Shown here one piece after another: positions 33,486 through 43,412 of a DNA stretch of 64,000 nt (position 1 is its first letter; each line of letters begins with the position of its first letter). Under the pieces are notes generated by a model. It searched no databases. It was given only the letters and a program-made list of their open reading frames with translations, and was not told where the DNA came from. This DNA comes from JBGTFE01 sp049799955 (GTDB taxonomy: Bacteria; Acidobacteriota; Blastocatellia; Pyrinomonadales; Pyrinomonadaceae). The position numbers and the translations under genes were made by a program. Location of the stretch: assembly GCA_049799955.1 (NCBI GenBank), contig JBARIW010000032.1:1-64000 (forward strand), given 5' to 3'.

Positions 33486-34481
33486 ATGAATAAAGCGAAA
33501 AAATTTTCGGACAGCAGGCGCGGGTTTAATCTGTATCTGATTAGATTTATTTGCGGAATTCTTTTTTTGTGTTCGGCGGCGGCGATTTTCGCTCAGGACT
33601 CTGACGACGAAATTCGGATTGAGACGGATTTGGTTCCTTTCGAAGTTAGCGTTACGGACAAAAGCGGCAATCCGGTGCGCGGGCTGGAAGCGAAAGATTT
33701 CAAAGTTTTTGAAGACGGCGTCGAGCGTCAAATCGATTTTTTCGAGCCGATAAAAAAAACCGATGAAAGCCGCCCGCTTTCGATAGTTTTCGCATTGGAC
33801 GTTTCGGGAAGTATGACGACCGACGAGCTTTCCCGCCTGCGCGATGCAATGCAAACTTTCGTTAAACGCCTCGCCGATTACAATTCTTACTTCGCGGTGA
33901 TGACTTTCGGAATGGAAGTAAAAACGCTGCAATCTTTTACAAATCGCCCGGACAAGCTGGAAAAAACTTTTGAAAAACTTGTGCGCGAGCAGGAAGGCGG
34001 CTCTACACACGCGTATGACGCGGTTGACGAAGCAATCCGGCTGCTTCGGAAAAAATCGCCGTCAGCCGTCAAACAAAAACTGCCGAAACGCGCCGTTATC
34101 CTGATTACGGACGGCTTTCCCGTCGGCGACACGGTTTCGCCGAAAACCGTGATTGAACGCGCAAACGATGCGGAAACAACCGTTTACACGGTGCTTCTGC
34201 CTTCGTTTTCGCGGCTGCAAAGAGACAAAAAACCGCTGATGACGCTTCTGGAAGCCAGCGGTTTAATAGAAAAAACCGGCGGTCGCGCATTTTATGTTAC
34301 AGAAAGCAGCTTCGAGCCGCTTTTCAAAGGCTTAGCCGAAGAAATTACCTCGTCATACGTTCTGGCTTTTTACCCGGATATGGAAAAACAAAAGGACGGA
34401 AAATTTCGCCAAATCAGGATTGAATCGCGGACAGGTCTTGAAATCAAACAAAACCGCGCCGGTTATCAACCGAAACAATAA
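33486..34481 (+). CDS. Secreted VWFA-domain protein
   Basis: A 331-residue exported protein. A signal peptide region (about 15-36, RFICGILFLCSAAAIFA) is followed by an Ig-like strand segment (PFEVSVTDKSGNPVRGLEAKDFKVFEDG). A von Willebrand A domain (about 95-310) carries an intact MIDAS motif DVSGSM and later ILITDGFPVGD. This layout matches the VWFA-related proteins very common in Acidobacteria; their role is unknown, with adhesion or complex assembly through a metal-bound ligand being possible. It is a single gene flanked by a repeat element. Confidence 0.85.
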   Translation: MNKAKKFSDSRRGFNLYLIRFICGILFLCSAAAIFAQDSDDEIRIETDLVPFEVSVTDKSGNPVRGLEAKDFKVFEDGVERQIDFFEPIKKTDESRPLSIVFALDVSGSMTTDELSRLRDAMQTFVKRLADYNSYFAVMTFGMEVKTLQSFTNRPDKLEKTFEKLVREQEGGSTHAYDAVDEAIRLLRKKSPSAVKQKLPKRAVILITDGFPVGDTVSPKTVIERANDAETTVYTVLLPSFSRLQRDKKPLMTLLEASGLIEKTGGRAFYVTESSFEPLFKGLAEEITSSYVLAFYPDMEKQKDGKFRQIRIESRTGLEIKQNRAGYQPKQ

Positions 34482-34484
34482 AGA

Positions 34485-34555
34485 TTTAGCCACGAACAAA
34501 CACGAAATTTCACGAAATAAATTTTTGTGTCTTTTCGTGTTTGTTCGTGGCTAAA
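34485..34555. repeat. Paired inverted decamer array (CACGAACAAA type)
   Basis: Three 10-bp units (CACGAACAAA, CACGAAATTT, CACGAAATAA) face their complement. The outer 21 bases of both arms are the same as those of 60749-60834. It lies between convergent genes. Confidence 0.92.
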
Positions 34556-34566
34556 TTCCTTCTTTT

Positions 34567-34755
34567 CTAATATTCAAATTCGTCTTCATCCTTAAAATCG
34601 TCGTCGCTGTCCTCATGAATATCCAATTCAATCGGGTCGAGTCCGACGATTTCCAAATCAGCGCCGCATTCGTCGCAGGAGACGACATCTCCCTGTTCCG
34701 ATTCGGCATCGACATAAACATCTTCATCACATTCGGGGCAAGTTGCAGTTGGCAT
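34567..34755 (-). CDS. LysW-like zinc-ribbon carrier-type protein
   Basis: A 62-residue acidic protein with a zinc ribbon, Cys6-x2-Cys9 and Cys27-x2-Cys30 (ATCPECDED and VVSCDECGADLE). GADLEIVGLDPIELDI matches LysW, the amino-group carrier protein of lysine/arginine synthesis in Thermus and archaea. LysW normally ends in EDWGE, with the terminal Glu carrying the substrate. Here the tail is a longer acidic stretch ending EDEFEY, so the attachment residue appears to be missing. No LysX/ArgX-type ligase or other partner is adjacent. It may be a related small zinc protein with another role. Confidence 0.75.
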   Translation of the reverse strand: MPTATCPECDEDVYVDAESEQGDVVSCDECGADLEIVGLDPIELDIHEDSDDDFKDEDEFEY

Positions 34756-34961
34756 TTTTATTTTCTCCGGCTATTTTTATAAATTTTAGGTATTTCGCTT
34801 AAACGGCAAGCAAAAAAAATGTATATGCTGTCAATCTAACTTTTTTTGAAACATCTTGGCAAGGTTTTAAGTTAATTTTTTTTCGCGCCTTTATTTGTAA
34901 TCAAACCGACATTGATAGATTATTATTTACTTGAAAAAAAATCTAAAATCAAAGTCTTAAA

Positions 34962-35903
34962 ATGCAATTTCCATTCCAACTTTCCGAAGGTAAAGAATTC
35001 GACGCGGTCGGTTTCGGCACAAACGCGGTCGATTTTTTGATTGTCGTGCCCGAATATCCGGCGTTTAATTCGAAAATTAAATTAACCGATTATATTCAAG
35101 CGGCGGGCGGCGAAGTCGCCACAACGATGGTCGGACTCGCGCGCCTCGGACTAAAAACTTCTTACGTCGGGCGTTTCGGCACAGACCGTGAAGGCGATTT
35201 CGGATTAAAGACTTTGCGCGATGAAGCGGTCGATGTGCGTTTTGCCGAACAAATTGCGCGCGCGCGAACGCAAATCGCTTTTATCGTCATTGACGAGCGC
35301 AGCGGCGAGCGAACGGTCATCTGGCACAGAGATGAAAAACTGGCTTATCGCGGAGACGATGCGCCGGTGGACGTTGCCGCGCTCGGAAAAGTTCTGCATT
35401 TTACGCCGCACGATACAAAGGCTTGTTTGAAATTGGCGCAAAAGGCGCGGGCGGCGGGCACTATTGTTTCGAGCGATATTGACAATATATTTGAAGGAAT
35501 TACGGAGCTTCTGCCGCACGTTGACATTTTTATTTCTTCAGCCGAATTTCCTGAAAAGCTCGTCGGAATCAAAGACCAAAAACAATCCCTGCTCGAAATA
35601 AAATCGCGCTTCGGCTGCTCGATTGTCGGGATGACTCTGGGCGAGACGGGCTCGCTGATTCTGTGCGAAAACGAATTTATCCGGTCGAAAGGCTTCGCCG
35701 TTCCGAACGGCTGTAAAGACACGACCGGCGCGGGCGACGCATTTCGCGCGGGCTTTCTCTACGGCTTGCTCAGCGGCGAAACGGTGGAAAATTCGGCGCG
35801 GGCGGCAAACGCCGTCGCCGCGCTCAAATGCCGCGAGCTCGGCGCGCGAACGGCTTTGCCGAACAACTCGGAACTAGCGGAATTGATTAAAAATGCCGGA
35901 TAA
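34962..35903 (+). CDS. PfkB-family sugar kinase
   Basis: A 313-residue ribokinase-like kinase that phosphorylates a sugar or nucleoside with ATP. The N-terminal AVGFGTNAVDFLIVVPEYP and AAGGEVATTMVGLARLG (glycine pair for substrate binding) and the C-terminal signature KDTTGAGDAFRAGFLYGLL, with the catalytic Asp and anion hole, are intact. The substrate cannot be told; the short lid points to the ribokinase/fructokinase side. It stands alone between the LysW-like gene and a diguanylate cyclase. Confidence 0.88.
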   Translation: MQFPFQLSEGKEFDAVGFGTNAVDFLIVVPEYPAFNSKIKLTDYIQAAGGEVATTMVGLARLGLKTSYVGRFGTDREGDFGLKTLRDEAVDVRFAEQIARARTQIAFIVIDERSGERTVIWHRDEKLAYRGDDAPVDVAALGKVLHFTPHDTKACLKLAQKARAAGTIVSSDIDNIFEGITELLPHVDIFISSAEFPEKLVGIKDQKQSLLEIKSRFGCSIVGMTLGETGSLILCENEFIRSKGFAVPNGCKDTTGAGDAFRAGFLYGLLSGETVENSARAANAVAALKCRELGARTALPNNSELAELIKNAG

Positions 35904-36005
35904 AAAAGTATAGACTTATCTGTGGTTTTAAGTTAGACTTGTTTTGTCGTGTTAAACGATATTTTTCTATCTAAACTCATTTCATAACTCCTAATTCTTC
36001 AGAAT

Positions 36006-37247
36006 ATGGACTCGGTAATCGGATTAATCATACAATTTGCCGGTATTTTTTTAATCGGCACTCTGTTCGTGTTTCTGGCGAAATCGCTAAAATCCGACGC
36101 TTTGAAATATTGGAAAAGCGCGTGGCTTTCGCTGTCCGCGGCTTTGCTCAGCCTGTATATAGCTTTTAATTTTCCTCCGGTCGCCAAGCTGTTTCTGATT
36201 ATGTACTATCTGGGCGAATATGTTTTTGCATATTTGCTGATTGCGGGCTGCCGCAACTTTGCCAATGACTGGAAGCCTTCGCCGAAAAACTGGTTTTTGC
36301 TTGTTCCAGCTTTGCTGATTTCAATTTTTCTGGCTTTTCCGGTTGCTGATTTTAACAACGTATTCAACTTTCACACGCTTATTCTGGCGACGACGTTTGC
36401 CGTCGCGTTTTTTACGCTTTCCGGGATACACGAACTTCAGCGCAAAGATACGGGCTTGCGCGTAATGAAGTTTGCGGTCGCTCTGCTGGCAATCGATTTT
36501 TATCATTACGCGCTGATTTTCAGTCTCAAACAAGCCGGTTTCCAACTGCCTCTGCCGGATAATTATCTTGCTTATAACTCGATTATCGACCTCGTTCTGG
36601 AAATTCTGCTCGCCTTCGGAATGGTCATCGTTTTGATGGAAAGAGTTCGCGGCGATGTCGAAGAAACGAATTTAAAGCTCAAGGAAGCGCACGACCAGCT
36701 CGAAAAGCTCGCGCATATTGACCCTTTGACGACGGCTTTTACGCGGCACGCTTTTTACGGCTTTTTGCGAAAACACGGCAAAGATGCCGCCGCTATTTCC
36801 GGCTGCGTCGGCGTGTTCGACATCGACAATCTGAAACCGATAAACGACCTTCACGGTCATTCGGTCGGCGATGTCGCCATCAGCACCGTCGCGCACGCAA
36901 TTCGCTCTTTGGTGCGCGCCGACGATTTGATTTTCCGCTGGGGCGGCGACGAATTTTTCGTCGTAATGCTCGGCTTTGACGCTGCACAGGCGCAGCTTAG
37001 AATGGACAATCTCAACCTGATGCTCGAAGACGTTAGATTATTCGGTCTGACGGAAAAAACGACCATCAAGGTTTCGTTCGGATTCGCCGTTTTCAAAGAC
37101 ATCGACGAGCTGGAAAAAGCCGTCGAAATCGCCGATGCCGAAATGTATAAAGCCAAACAGCGCAACAAAAAAACGGAAGCTGTTGATAAAACATCCGTTA
37201 TCTCGATTGAAGAATCCGTTTCCAAAATTCCAGCCGAATTATTCTAA
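36006..37247 (+). CDS. Membrane diguanylate cyclase
   Basis: A 413-residue protein that makes cyclic di-GMP from two GTP. The N-terminal 210 residues contain about seven TM helices of an unidentified sensor type. A short coiled-coil linker (EETNLKLKEAHDQLEKLAHID) leads to a GGDEF domain (about 235-395). The active site FRWGGDEFFVV is intact, and an RxxD product-inhibition site (RADD) lies five residues before it. Together with the HD-GYP/GGDEF protein and the PilZ-like gene, it shows c-di-GMP signalling in this organism. Confidence 0.92.
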   Translation: MDSVIGLIIQFAGIFLIGTLFVFLAKSLKSDALKYWKSAWLSLSAALLSLYIAFNFPPVAKLFLIMYYLGEYVFAYLLIAGCRNFANDWKPSPKNWFLLVPALLISIFLAFPVADFNNVFNFHTLILATTFAVAFFTLSGIHELQRKDTGLRVMKFAVALLAIDFYHYALIFSLKQAGFQLPLPDNYLAYNSIIDLVLEILLAFGMVIVLMERVRGDVEETNLKLKEAHDQLEKLAHIDPLTTAFTRHAFYGFLRKHGKDAAAISGCVGVFDIDNLKPINDLHGHSVGDVAISTVAHAIRSLVRADDLIFRWGGDEFFVVMLGFDAAQAQLRMDNLNLMLEDVRLFGLTEKTTIKVSFGFAVFKDIDELEKAVEIADAEMYKAKQRNKKTEAVDKTSVISIEESVSKIPAELF

Positions 37248-37303
37248 AAATTCATCACTAAATCTTCTATTACAAAACTCTTACATTTGCTCTGCCGAAA
37301 ATC

Positions 37304-37338
37304 TGTTAGGCTTAAATTAGGCGCGAATTATACGCGCC
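37304..37338 (+). promoter_or_regulatory. Promoter and leader hairpin of desaturase gene
   Basis: The extended -10 TGTTAGGCT (37304-37312) is the same nonamer as before the barrel gene at 6852. The leader carries a hairpin GGCGCG-AATTATA-CGCGCC (37320-37338) and an ACGGGG Shine-Dalgarno. The hairpin has no T-run and may tune translation. Confidence 0.4.
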
Positions 37339-37365
37339 GAAATTTGATAGTCATACGGGGTTTTT

Positions 37366-38238
<873 letters not shown>

Positions 38239-38254
38239 ACAACTTAAAAATTAA

Positions 38255-38303
38255 AAAATGGAAAATGGAAAATCAGCAATAGGTTTTCCATTTTCCATTT
38301 TCC
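38255..38303. repeat. Paired inverted heptamer array (ATGGAAA type)
   Basis: ATGGAAAATGGAAAA on the left faces TTTTCCATTTTCCAT on the right, with a spacer of about ten bases. It lies between desaturase and histidine kinase and contains a spurious start codon at 38258. Confidence 0.85.
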
Positions 38304-38326
38304 GTTTTACACTTTCCATTAACGTT

Positions 38327-39262
38327 ATGCGTATAGCCCGTCGCCGAAAAGCCGCGATTTTCTCCGTCATTCTGGGCATTTGTCTGATTACTCTGGCAGT
38401 TGCGCTGAATGTCGGCTGGATTTTGCTCAATTTGCAGGAAATCGCGCTGCTCATTTTCGGCATCGTTTTCTTTGCGCTGATTATCACCGGCTTAATTCTA
38501 AATATGATTTTTCTCGTCCGCGAAATCCGGCGTAACGAGCAGCACGACGCTTTTTTAAACGCCGTTACGCACGAGCTGAAAACGCCGATTGCTTCTATCC
38601 GGCTTTATCTCGAAACTTTGAAATCACGCGAAGTTTCGGAAGAAAAACGCGGCGAATTTTACAACATAATGCTTGCCGACAGCAATCGTCTTTTAACGAC
38701 GGTCGAGCAGGTTTTGCAGGCAAGCCGCACGCGCGAAAAAGACCGTCTTTTAAATGTTTCGAGAATTAATCTCGGTAAGTTTTTGCAGGAATGCGCCGAC
38801 ATCATAAGAACCCGCTACAATCTGGACGAAAGCGCGATTACTTATAACGAAAAGCAGGAAGAAATAATAATTTCAGGCGACGCGGCGGAGCTGCAAACCG
38901 TCTTTGTAAACCTGCTCGACAACGCCGTCAAATATTCCAAAGAGAAAATAGAAATCTCAATCAGATTAAGAAATCCGAACGAAAAATACGCGGAAGTCAG
39001 GATAAAAGACAACGGCATCGGGCTTGAAGAAAGCGAGATGAAGCGCATTTTCAAGCGATTTTACCGCGTCTCGAATCTTTCCACGCAGCAAATTAAGGGA
39101 ACGGGTTTGGGCTTGAATATCGTGCGCTCGATTATCGAAAAACACAACGGGAAAATCTTCGCCGAAAGCAAGGGCGAAAACAAAGGAAGCACGTTTGTCG
39201 TGCGGCTGCGGAAAGCGAGTCCCAAGTCCCAAGTCTCAAGCCTCAAGTCAAAAAACAGTTGA
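38327..39262 (+). CDS. Two-TM sensor histidine kinase
   Basis: A 311-residue membrane kinase. Two TM helices (about 9-34 and 39-64) are joined by only about five residues, so there is no periplasmic sensor domain, as in intramembrane-sensing kinases. Next are the phospho-acceptor His82 (THELKTPIAS), the N box LLDNAVKYS, and the G boxes DNGIGL and GTGLGLNIV. The C-terminus (ASPKSQVSSLKSKNS) is encoded by a repeat arm. Start 38327 is preferred because the upstream ATG at 38258 would translate a repeat element. It is followed by its response regulator 43 bases on. Confidence 0.9.
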   Translation: MRIARRRKAAIFSVILGICLITLAVALNVGWILLNLQEIALLIFGIVFFALIITGLILNMIFLVREIRRNEQHDAFLNAVTHELKTPIASIRLYLETLKSREVSEEKRGEFYNIMLADSNRLLTTVEQVLQASRTREKDRLLNVSRINLGKFLQECADIIRTRYNLDESAITYNEKQEEIIISGDAAELQTVFVNLLDNAVKYSKEKIEISIRLRNPNEKYAEVRIKDNGIGLEESEMKRIFKRFYRVSNLSTQQIKGTGLGLNIVRSIIEKHNGKIFAESKGENKGSTFVVRLRKASPKSQVSSLKSKNS

Positions 39263-39296
39263 CTTAGGACTTTTGGGACTTGAGACTTGGGACTTT
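39218..39296. repeat. Paired inverted heptamer array (AGTCCCA type) at kinase 3' end
   Basis: AGTCCCA/AGTCTCA heptamers (39218-39250) face GACTTGAG/GGGACTT units (39261-39295). The left arm and spacer form the last codons and stop of the kinase gene. The same family occurs inside the ABC exporter (48431-48520). Confidence 0.92.
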
Positions 39297-39305
39297 TTAG
39301 CGATT

Positions 39306-40025
39306 ATGAAAATTCTTATTGTCGAAGACGAATTACACCTTGCCGAAGGTATGCGTTTCAATCTCGAAGCCGACGGTTTCGAAGTTGAAACGGCGGCTGA
39401 CGGCGCGATTGCTCTGAATTTGCTTTTAACTGAAAATAAAACGTTTGACGCGATAGTTCTGGACGTGATGATGCCGAAAGTCGATGGATTTGAGGTTGCC
39501 CAAAAGCTTCGTCAGAGCGAAATTTTCACGCCGATTCTGATGCTCACGGCGCTCGGCAAACCCGAAGACGTTTTGCAGGGCTTTGAAGCCGGAGCCGATG
39601 ATTATCTGCCGAAACCGTTTGAGCTTCAGATTTTTCTGGCGCGTCTGAACGGACTTCTCAGACGGCGCGAATGGTTTCGAAAAGAAAATCCCGCTTCGCC
39701 GACCGCCGAAAGCAACGTCTTTACCGTCAACGGAAAAACGATTGATTTTGACAATCTGGAATTGAAAAACGGCGGAGACGCGAGCGTTCATCTGACCTTG
39801 ATGGAAGCAAAACTCCTGCGTTATTTGATTGAAAACGAAGGCAAAGCCGTCTCGCGCAAAACGATTCTCGAAGAAGTCTGGGATTTGCACGAAGACACGG
39901 ACACGCGCGCGATTGATAATTTTATCGTGCGTCTTCGAAAGCTTCTGGAAAGCGAGCCAAACAGCCCGCGCATTCTGCAAACCGTGCGCGGCGTCGGTTA
40001 TCGTTTCGTGAAAAGCGAAGATTAG
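39306..40025 (+). CDS. OmpR-family response regulator
   Basis: A 239-residue DNA-binding regulator. The receiver domain (1-120) has the acidic pair Glu7/Asp9 (IVEDEL), phospho-acceptor Asp53 (VLDVMMPKVDG), Thr (MLTALG) and Lys (YLPKPF). A winged-helix DNA-binding domain (about 140-235) follows, with LMEAKLLRYLIENEGKAVSRKTILEEVW and the final RGVGYRFV. An upstream frame start at 39195 runs through the repeat element and is rejected. The gene forms a pair with the kinase just upstream, and the desaturase ahead of them is a plausible target. Confidence 0.93.
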   Translation: MKILIVEDELHLAEGMRFNLEADGFEVETAADGAIALNLLLTENKTFDAIVLDVMMPKVDGFEVAQKLRQSEIFTPILMLTALGKPEDVLQGFEAGADDYLPKPFELQIFLARLNGLLRRREWFRKENPASPTAESNVFTVNGKTIDFDNLELKNGGDASVHLTLMEAKLLRYLIENEGKAVSRKTILEEVWDLHEDTDTRAIDNFIVRLRKLLESEPNSPRILQTVRGVGYRFVKSED

Positions 40026-40180
40026 AGGTCGGAACCGCCTGCGGCAGCGGCGGGTTAGTAGAAACGATGAATGCGGAACGATGAATGATGAACTGAAGAA
40101 ACTTGTCTTTACTTCATCATTCATCGTTCATAATTCATCATTAAAACAATCCCGCCCGCTGCCGCAGGCGGTTCTGACCT
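40026..40180. repeat. GC-rich inverted repeat with a second element nested in its loop
   Basis: The outer arms 40026-40054 and 40151-40180 are complementary over about 28 bp (core CCGCCTGCGGCAGCGG). The loop holds a complete GATGAAT-type element (40064-40143). The outer arms start at the base after the response regulator stop codon. Confidence 0.9.
40064..40143. repeat. Nested GATGAAT-type paired array
   Basis: Heptamers GATGAAT/CGGAACG face the complementary TTCATCA/TTCATCG array. The stretch 40103-40139 is identical over 37 bases to 30417-30453. It is wholly contained in the loop of the GC-rich repeat 40026-40180. Confidence 0.9.
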
Positions 40181-40188
40181 GTTTCAAC

Positions 40189-43100
40189 TTATCTTACAAA
40201 CGCAGACGGAAGCGGAAAATCGCCTGTGGTTCCCCAGTTAAAAACCAGCGAGCCGAAATCCGAGCTTTTCAGAACGTACCATTTTCCTTCGCTCGGTCGC
40301 CAGATGGCGTAATCGAACTTTCCGTCGCCTTCATAATCGCCGACAACCGGGAAATCGCCGTTCAATCCCCACGCGATGGAGCGATAATCGTCGTCCGAGC
40401 TTCGCAAAACATACCAGACGCCGATTGAAGGTCGCCAGACGGCAATATCCGCTTTGCCGTCGCCGTCGTAGTCGCCCGAAACCGGTCTGTCCTCGGCAAT
40501 GCCGAAATGCCTGATATAAACCTGCGAATCGGAGCTTCTGAAGATATACCAATCGCCGCTCGAAGGTCGATAAACGGCGATGTCCGCTTTGCCGTCGTTA
40601 TCGTAATCGTTAACGACGGGCTTGTCGCCGGTCAGTCCGAATTTCATAATCATCATCGAATTATCTATGCTCCGGCGGATATACCAATTTCCTTCCGACG
40701 GACGCCAGACGGCAATGTCGGCTTTGCCGTCGCCGTCAAAATCTCCCGGCGCGGCGATGTCTTCCGCGATGCCGAACTGCTGAAAATGAATCGGTTTCGA
40801 ATTGCGGTCGATGACAAACCACAAACCGCTGTCCGGGCGATAAATGGCAAAATCGGTAAACCGGTCGCCGTCGTAATCAGCCGGAACAATCGTATCGGTC
40901 GGTCGGGCAAAGTTTTTGGTAACTCCGCCCGGTGTAAGCGAATTGATATACCAACCTATTTCCCTCGGGCGAAAGACAGAAAAATCGGTGCGGCGGTCGT
41001 TGTCGAAATCGAACAAATTTCCCTTTGCAACCTGGCAGGAATTGATTAAAACGGAAACGTCGTTTGTGCTTGAATTCGCGGTGATAAGGTCAGGTCTGCT
41101 GTCGCCGTTGAAATCGGCGGTTCTGACCGCATTCGGATTTTGCCCGACGACAATACTGCTTGTCAGCACTTTTACACTATTCGAGCCGCTCAAGGCTGTC
41201 GCCAAATCTATGCTGCTGTTGCCGTCATAATCTGCCGAAGTCAGCGAAATCGGATTTGCTCCGCCTGCATCAGTGGTGTTCCCGTTACATGTGAACACAC
41301 CGCCAGCCCCACCGGAACAAAATTCAATCGAATCCGAATTATAATTGGCGATAGCAATGTCGATAAAGCTGTCATTCCCGATAAAATTACCGGCTTCGAC
41401 CGCTACCGGACCTCTGCCGAAAGTAAATAAGTTTTGTGCCTGCTGGAATGTTCCATTACCGCTGCCAAGAAAAGTTGAAACGCTGTCCGCGCCGAAATTC
41501 GCCACGATAAGGTCTTGATTGCTATCGTTGTTAAAGTCCGTCACCAGGACAAAAGCGGGTTGCGTTCTCGTTCTGACGGAGTTTCCCGCGATAAAGCCTC
41601 CTGTGCCGTTGCCGAGCAGAATCGAAACCGTGCCGGCAAAAAATCCGCCGAAATTTGCCACCGCCAAATCCTGTTTCGTGTCGTTGTTAAAATCGCCGAC
41701 GGCAATGGAAATCGGGCTTCCGCCGACAAAAAAGTTGGTCGGCGCGGAAAAACCGCCCATTCCGTCGCCGAGCAGAATTGAGACATTATTCGAGCCTGAA
41801 TTAACGACCGCAAGGTCGAAATTATTGTCGGCGTTAAATTTTCCCGCCGCAATCGCATACGGGCTCGAACCTGCGGTAACGACGGTTTGCGACGCAAAAG
41901 TTCCGTCGCCGTTGCCGTTTAGAATCGAAACATCGTTGGAAACCTGATTTGTAACGGCTAAATCCGCCTTCGTATCGTTGTTAAAATCGGCAATCGCCAT
42001 ATTGGTAGGATTTACACCGACCGGAAAGTTCGTCGGCGTAAAATTCGGTGAAAGACACGTTGCCGGAGTAGGCGGCGGCGTCGGTATGGTCGTTATATCG
42101 AGACTCCAACCGCCCGAAATCGAGCCGGCGTTGGTCCGAGCGTCATCGACGACAAAGAGCCGCCAGTCGCCGTTTGGATTGAAACCGTTGAAATTGCTTA
42201 ATTGATTTGTATCGGTTCGGAAATACGGACGCAGAGGCGCGGGCGCGGGAAATGTATCCAAAAATTCCACAGTATTATTGTCCGTCGGCTTATATGTTCC
42301 CGAAACGGCAGGATTTAAATTTCCCGTCGCCGCATCGTCAAACGTAAGATTTACATTACTTGCGGCAGCGATTCCAACGTCCGACATTAAAATCAAGCCT
42401 CTTCCATTGGGACTCACAAGCAAAATATCAACATCAGTCGGAAGGGTATGCGAAAAACCCGTGAGCGTAACTTTCAGATTGGAAATGACGCCCGACGCGC
42501 CCGAAACGTTTATCGTCGAGCCGTAAGGCGTCGCCGGAGTAAGAATATCGTTTATTCCGATATAAGCGGAATTGGCAAAAGTCTGCGGCGCGCCATCGGT
42601 CGTAATATTCAGCGACCAGCCCGAATTAATGCTTCCCGGCGCGACGATAGCAGCGTCAGCCACATAAAGCGACCACGTTCCATTCGGACTTGCGCCGTTA
42701 AAAGTCGAAGCGAAAGTCGCGCCCGGCGGCGAATTGTAAGGCGCGACGGGCGCGGGCGCGGGAAATACGTCGGCGCTGCCGCTGTTATTTGTCGGCAGAT
42801 ACGTTCCCGGAAAAGGAAAAGAAATATTTAGCGTCGAAGATGCAGTATCGCTGAAAGTATAAACATAATCTTCAGGAATTATCTGACCGCCTGCATCGGA
42901 AAGAAAAATATATTTTGCGCCGCTCGGGCTAACCAGAAGCATATCCAGTTGAGACATAGTCAGGTGCGTTAAGCCTTTTAGCGTAACTTCGACCTTTGTT
43001 ATCGTTCCGGTCATTCCCGAAACGTCTATTGTCGAAGGATAGAGCGTCGCCGTCGTCGGCGCGCTCAATGTACCCGGAGTTGTATTTATCGTAATCGGCG

Positions 43101-43224
43101 CGGTATTTGAATAAACGGTCAACAGAGATTTTTTTTTAGCGAAAGATTCGGGAGAAAGCGAAAATAATAAAATCGAAACCAGAAGAATAGAAGCCATGCG
43201 ACGGGAAAAATCTTTTCCGAACAT
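40189..43224 (-). CDS. Secreted P-domain and FG-GAP (VCBS) repeat protein
   Basis: A 1011-residue extracellular protein. After a signal peptide (cleavage after SPESFA) come two copies of a proprotein-convertase P-like domain (about 40-200 and 205-370; each ends with a GTWSLYVADAA or GDWRLFVVDDA strand and SGWSLDITT). A threonine/proline linker follows, then FG-GAP/VCBS repeats (about 390-700), and a second propeller-like set of AVWRPSEGNWY-type repeats (about 725-1005). Asp-rich loops (DFNNDTKADLAV) probably bind calcium. There is no protease domain. The start 43224 has a GGAGG Shine-Dalgarno; the upstream start at 43296 lacks a signal-peptide context. A role in adhesion or carbohydrate binding is inferred. 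Confidence 0.85.
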   Translation of the reverse strand: MFGKDFSRRMASILLVSILLFSLSPESFAKKKSLLTVYSNTAPITINTTPGTLSAPTTATLYPSTIDVSGMTGTITKVEVTLKGLTHLTMSQLDMLLVSPSGAKYIFLSDAGGQIIPEDYVYTFSDTASSTLNISFPFPGTYLPTNNSGSADVFPAPAPVAPYNSPPGATFASTFNGASPNGTWSLYVADAAIVAPGSINSGWSLNITTDGAPQTFANSAYIGINDILTPATPYGSTINVSGASGVISNLKVTLTGFSHTLPTDVDILLVSPNGRGLILMSDVGIAAASNVNLTFDDAATGNLNPAVSGTYKPTDNNTVEFLDTFPAPAPLRPYFRTDTNQLSNFNGFNPNGDWRLFVVDDARTNAGSISGGWSLDITTIPTPPPTPATCLSPNFTPTNFPVGVNPTNMAIADFNNDTKADLAVTNQVSNDVSILNGNGDGTFASQTVVTAGSSPYAIAAGKFNADNNFDLAVVNSGSNNVSILLGDGMGGFSAPTNFFVGGSPISIAVGDFNNDTKQDLAVANFGGFFAGTVSILLGNGTGGFIAGNSVRTRTQPAFVLVTDFNNDSNQDLIVANFGADSVSTFLGSGNGTFQQAQNLFTFGRGPVAVEAGNFIGNDSFIDIAIANYNSDSIEFCSGGAGGVFTCNGNTTDAGGANPISLTSADYDGNSSIDLATALSGSNSVKVLTSSIVVGQNPNAVRTADFNGDSRPDLITANSSTNDVSVLINSCQVAKGNLFDFDNDRRTDFSVFRPREIGWYINSLTPGGVTKNFARPTDTIVPADYDGDRFTDFAIYRPDSGLWFVIDRNSKPIHFQQFGIAEDIAAPGDFDGDGKADIAVWRPSEGNWYIRRSIDNSMMIMKFGLTGDKPVVNDYDNDGKADIAVYRPSSGDWYIFRSSDSQVYIRHFGIAEDRPVSGDYDGDGKADIAVWRPSIGVWYVLRSSDDDYRSIAWGLNGDFPVVGDYEGDGKFDYAIWRPSEGKWYVLKSSDFGSLVFNWGTTGDFPLPSAFVR

Positions 43225-43412
43225 ATTTACCTCCGAATTGGAAAATTTAGAAACGCAATTTTGAGGTACGTTAGCACTTCCTAAATCTTCGAACAAGGAT
43301 TTATCAGCAAACTCGGATGCCGGAATCGCTTTTTAATGAAATTTAATAAAAGTTTATAAAAATAGAGCTTTTCGTAAAAATCAAACAAGTTTGCGGCTGA
43401 ATTTTGCAAAAC

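Noticed and set aside
38258..38326. Upstream start for the histidine kinase
   Set aside because: It is created by the ATGGAAA repeat array; the ATG at 38327 starts directly before the first membrane helix.
39195..39305. Upstream start for the response regulator
   Set aside because: It overlaps the kinase gene and a repeat array. The receiver domain begins exactly at 39306.
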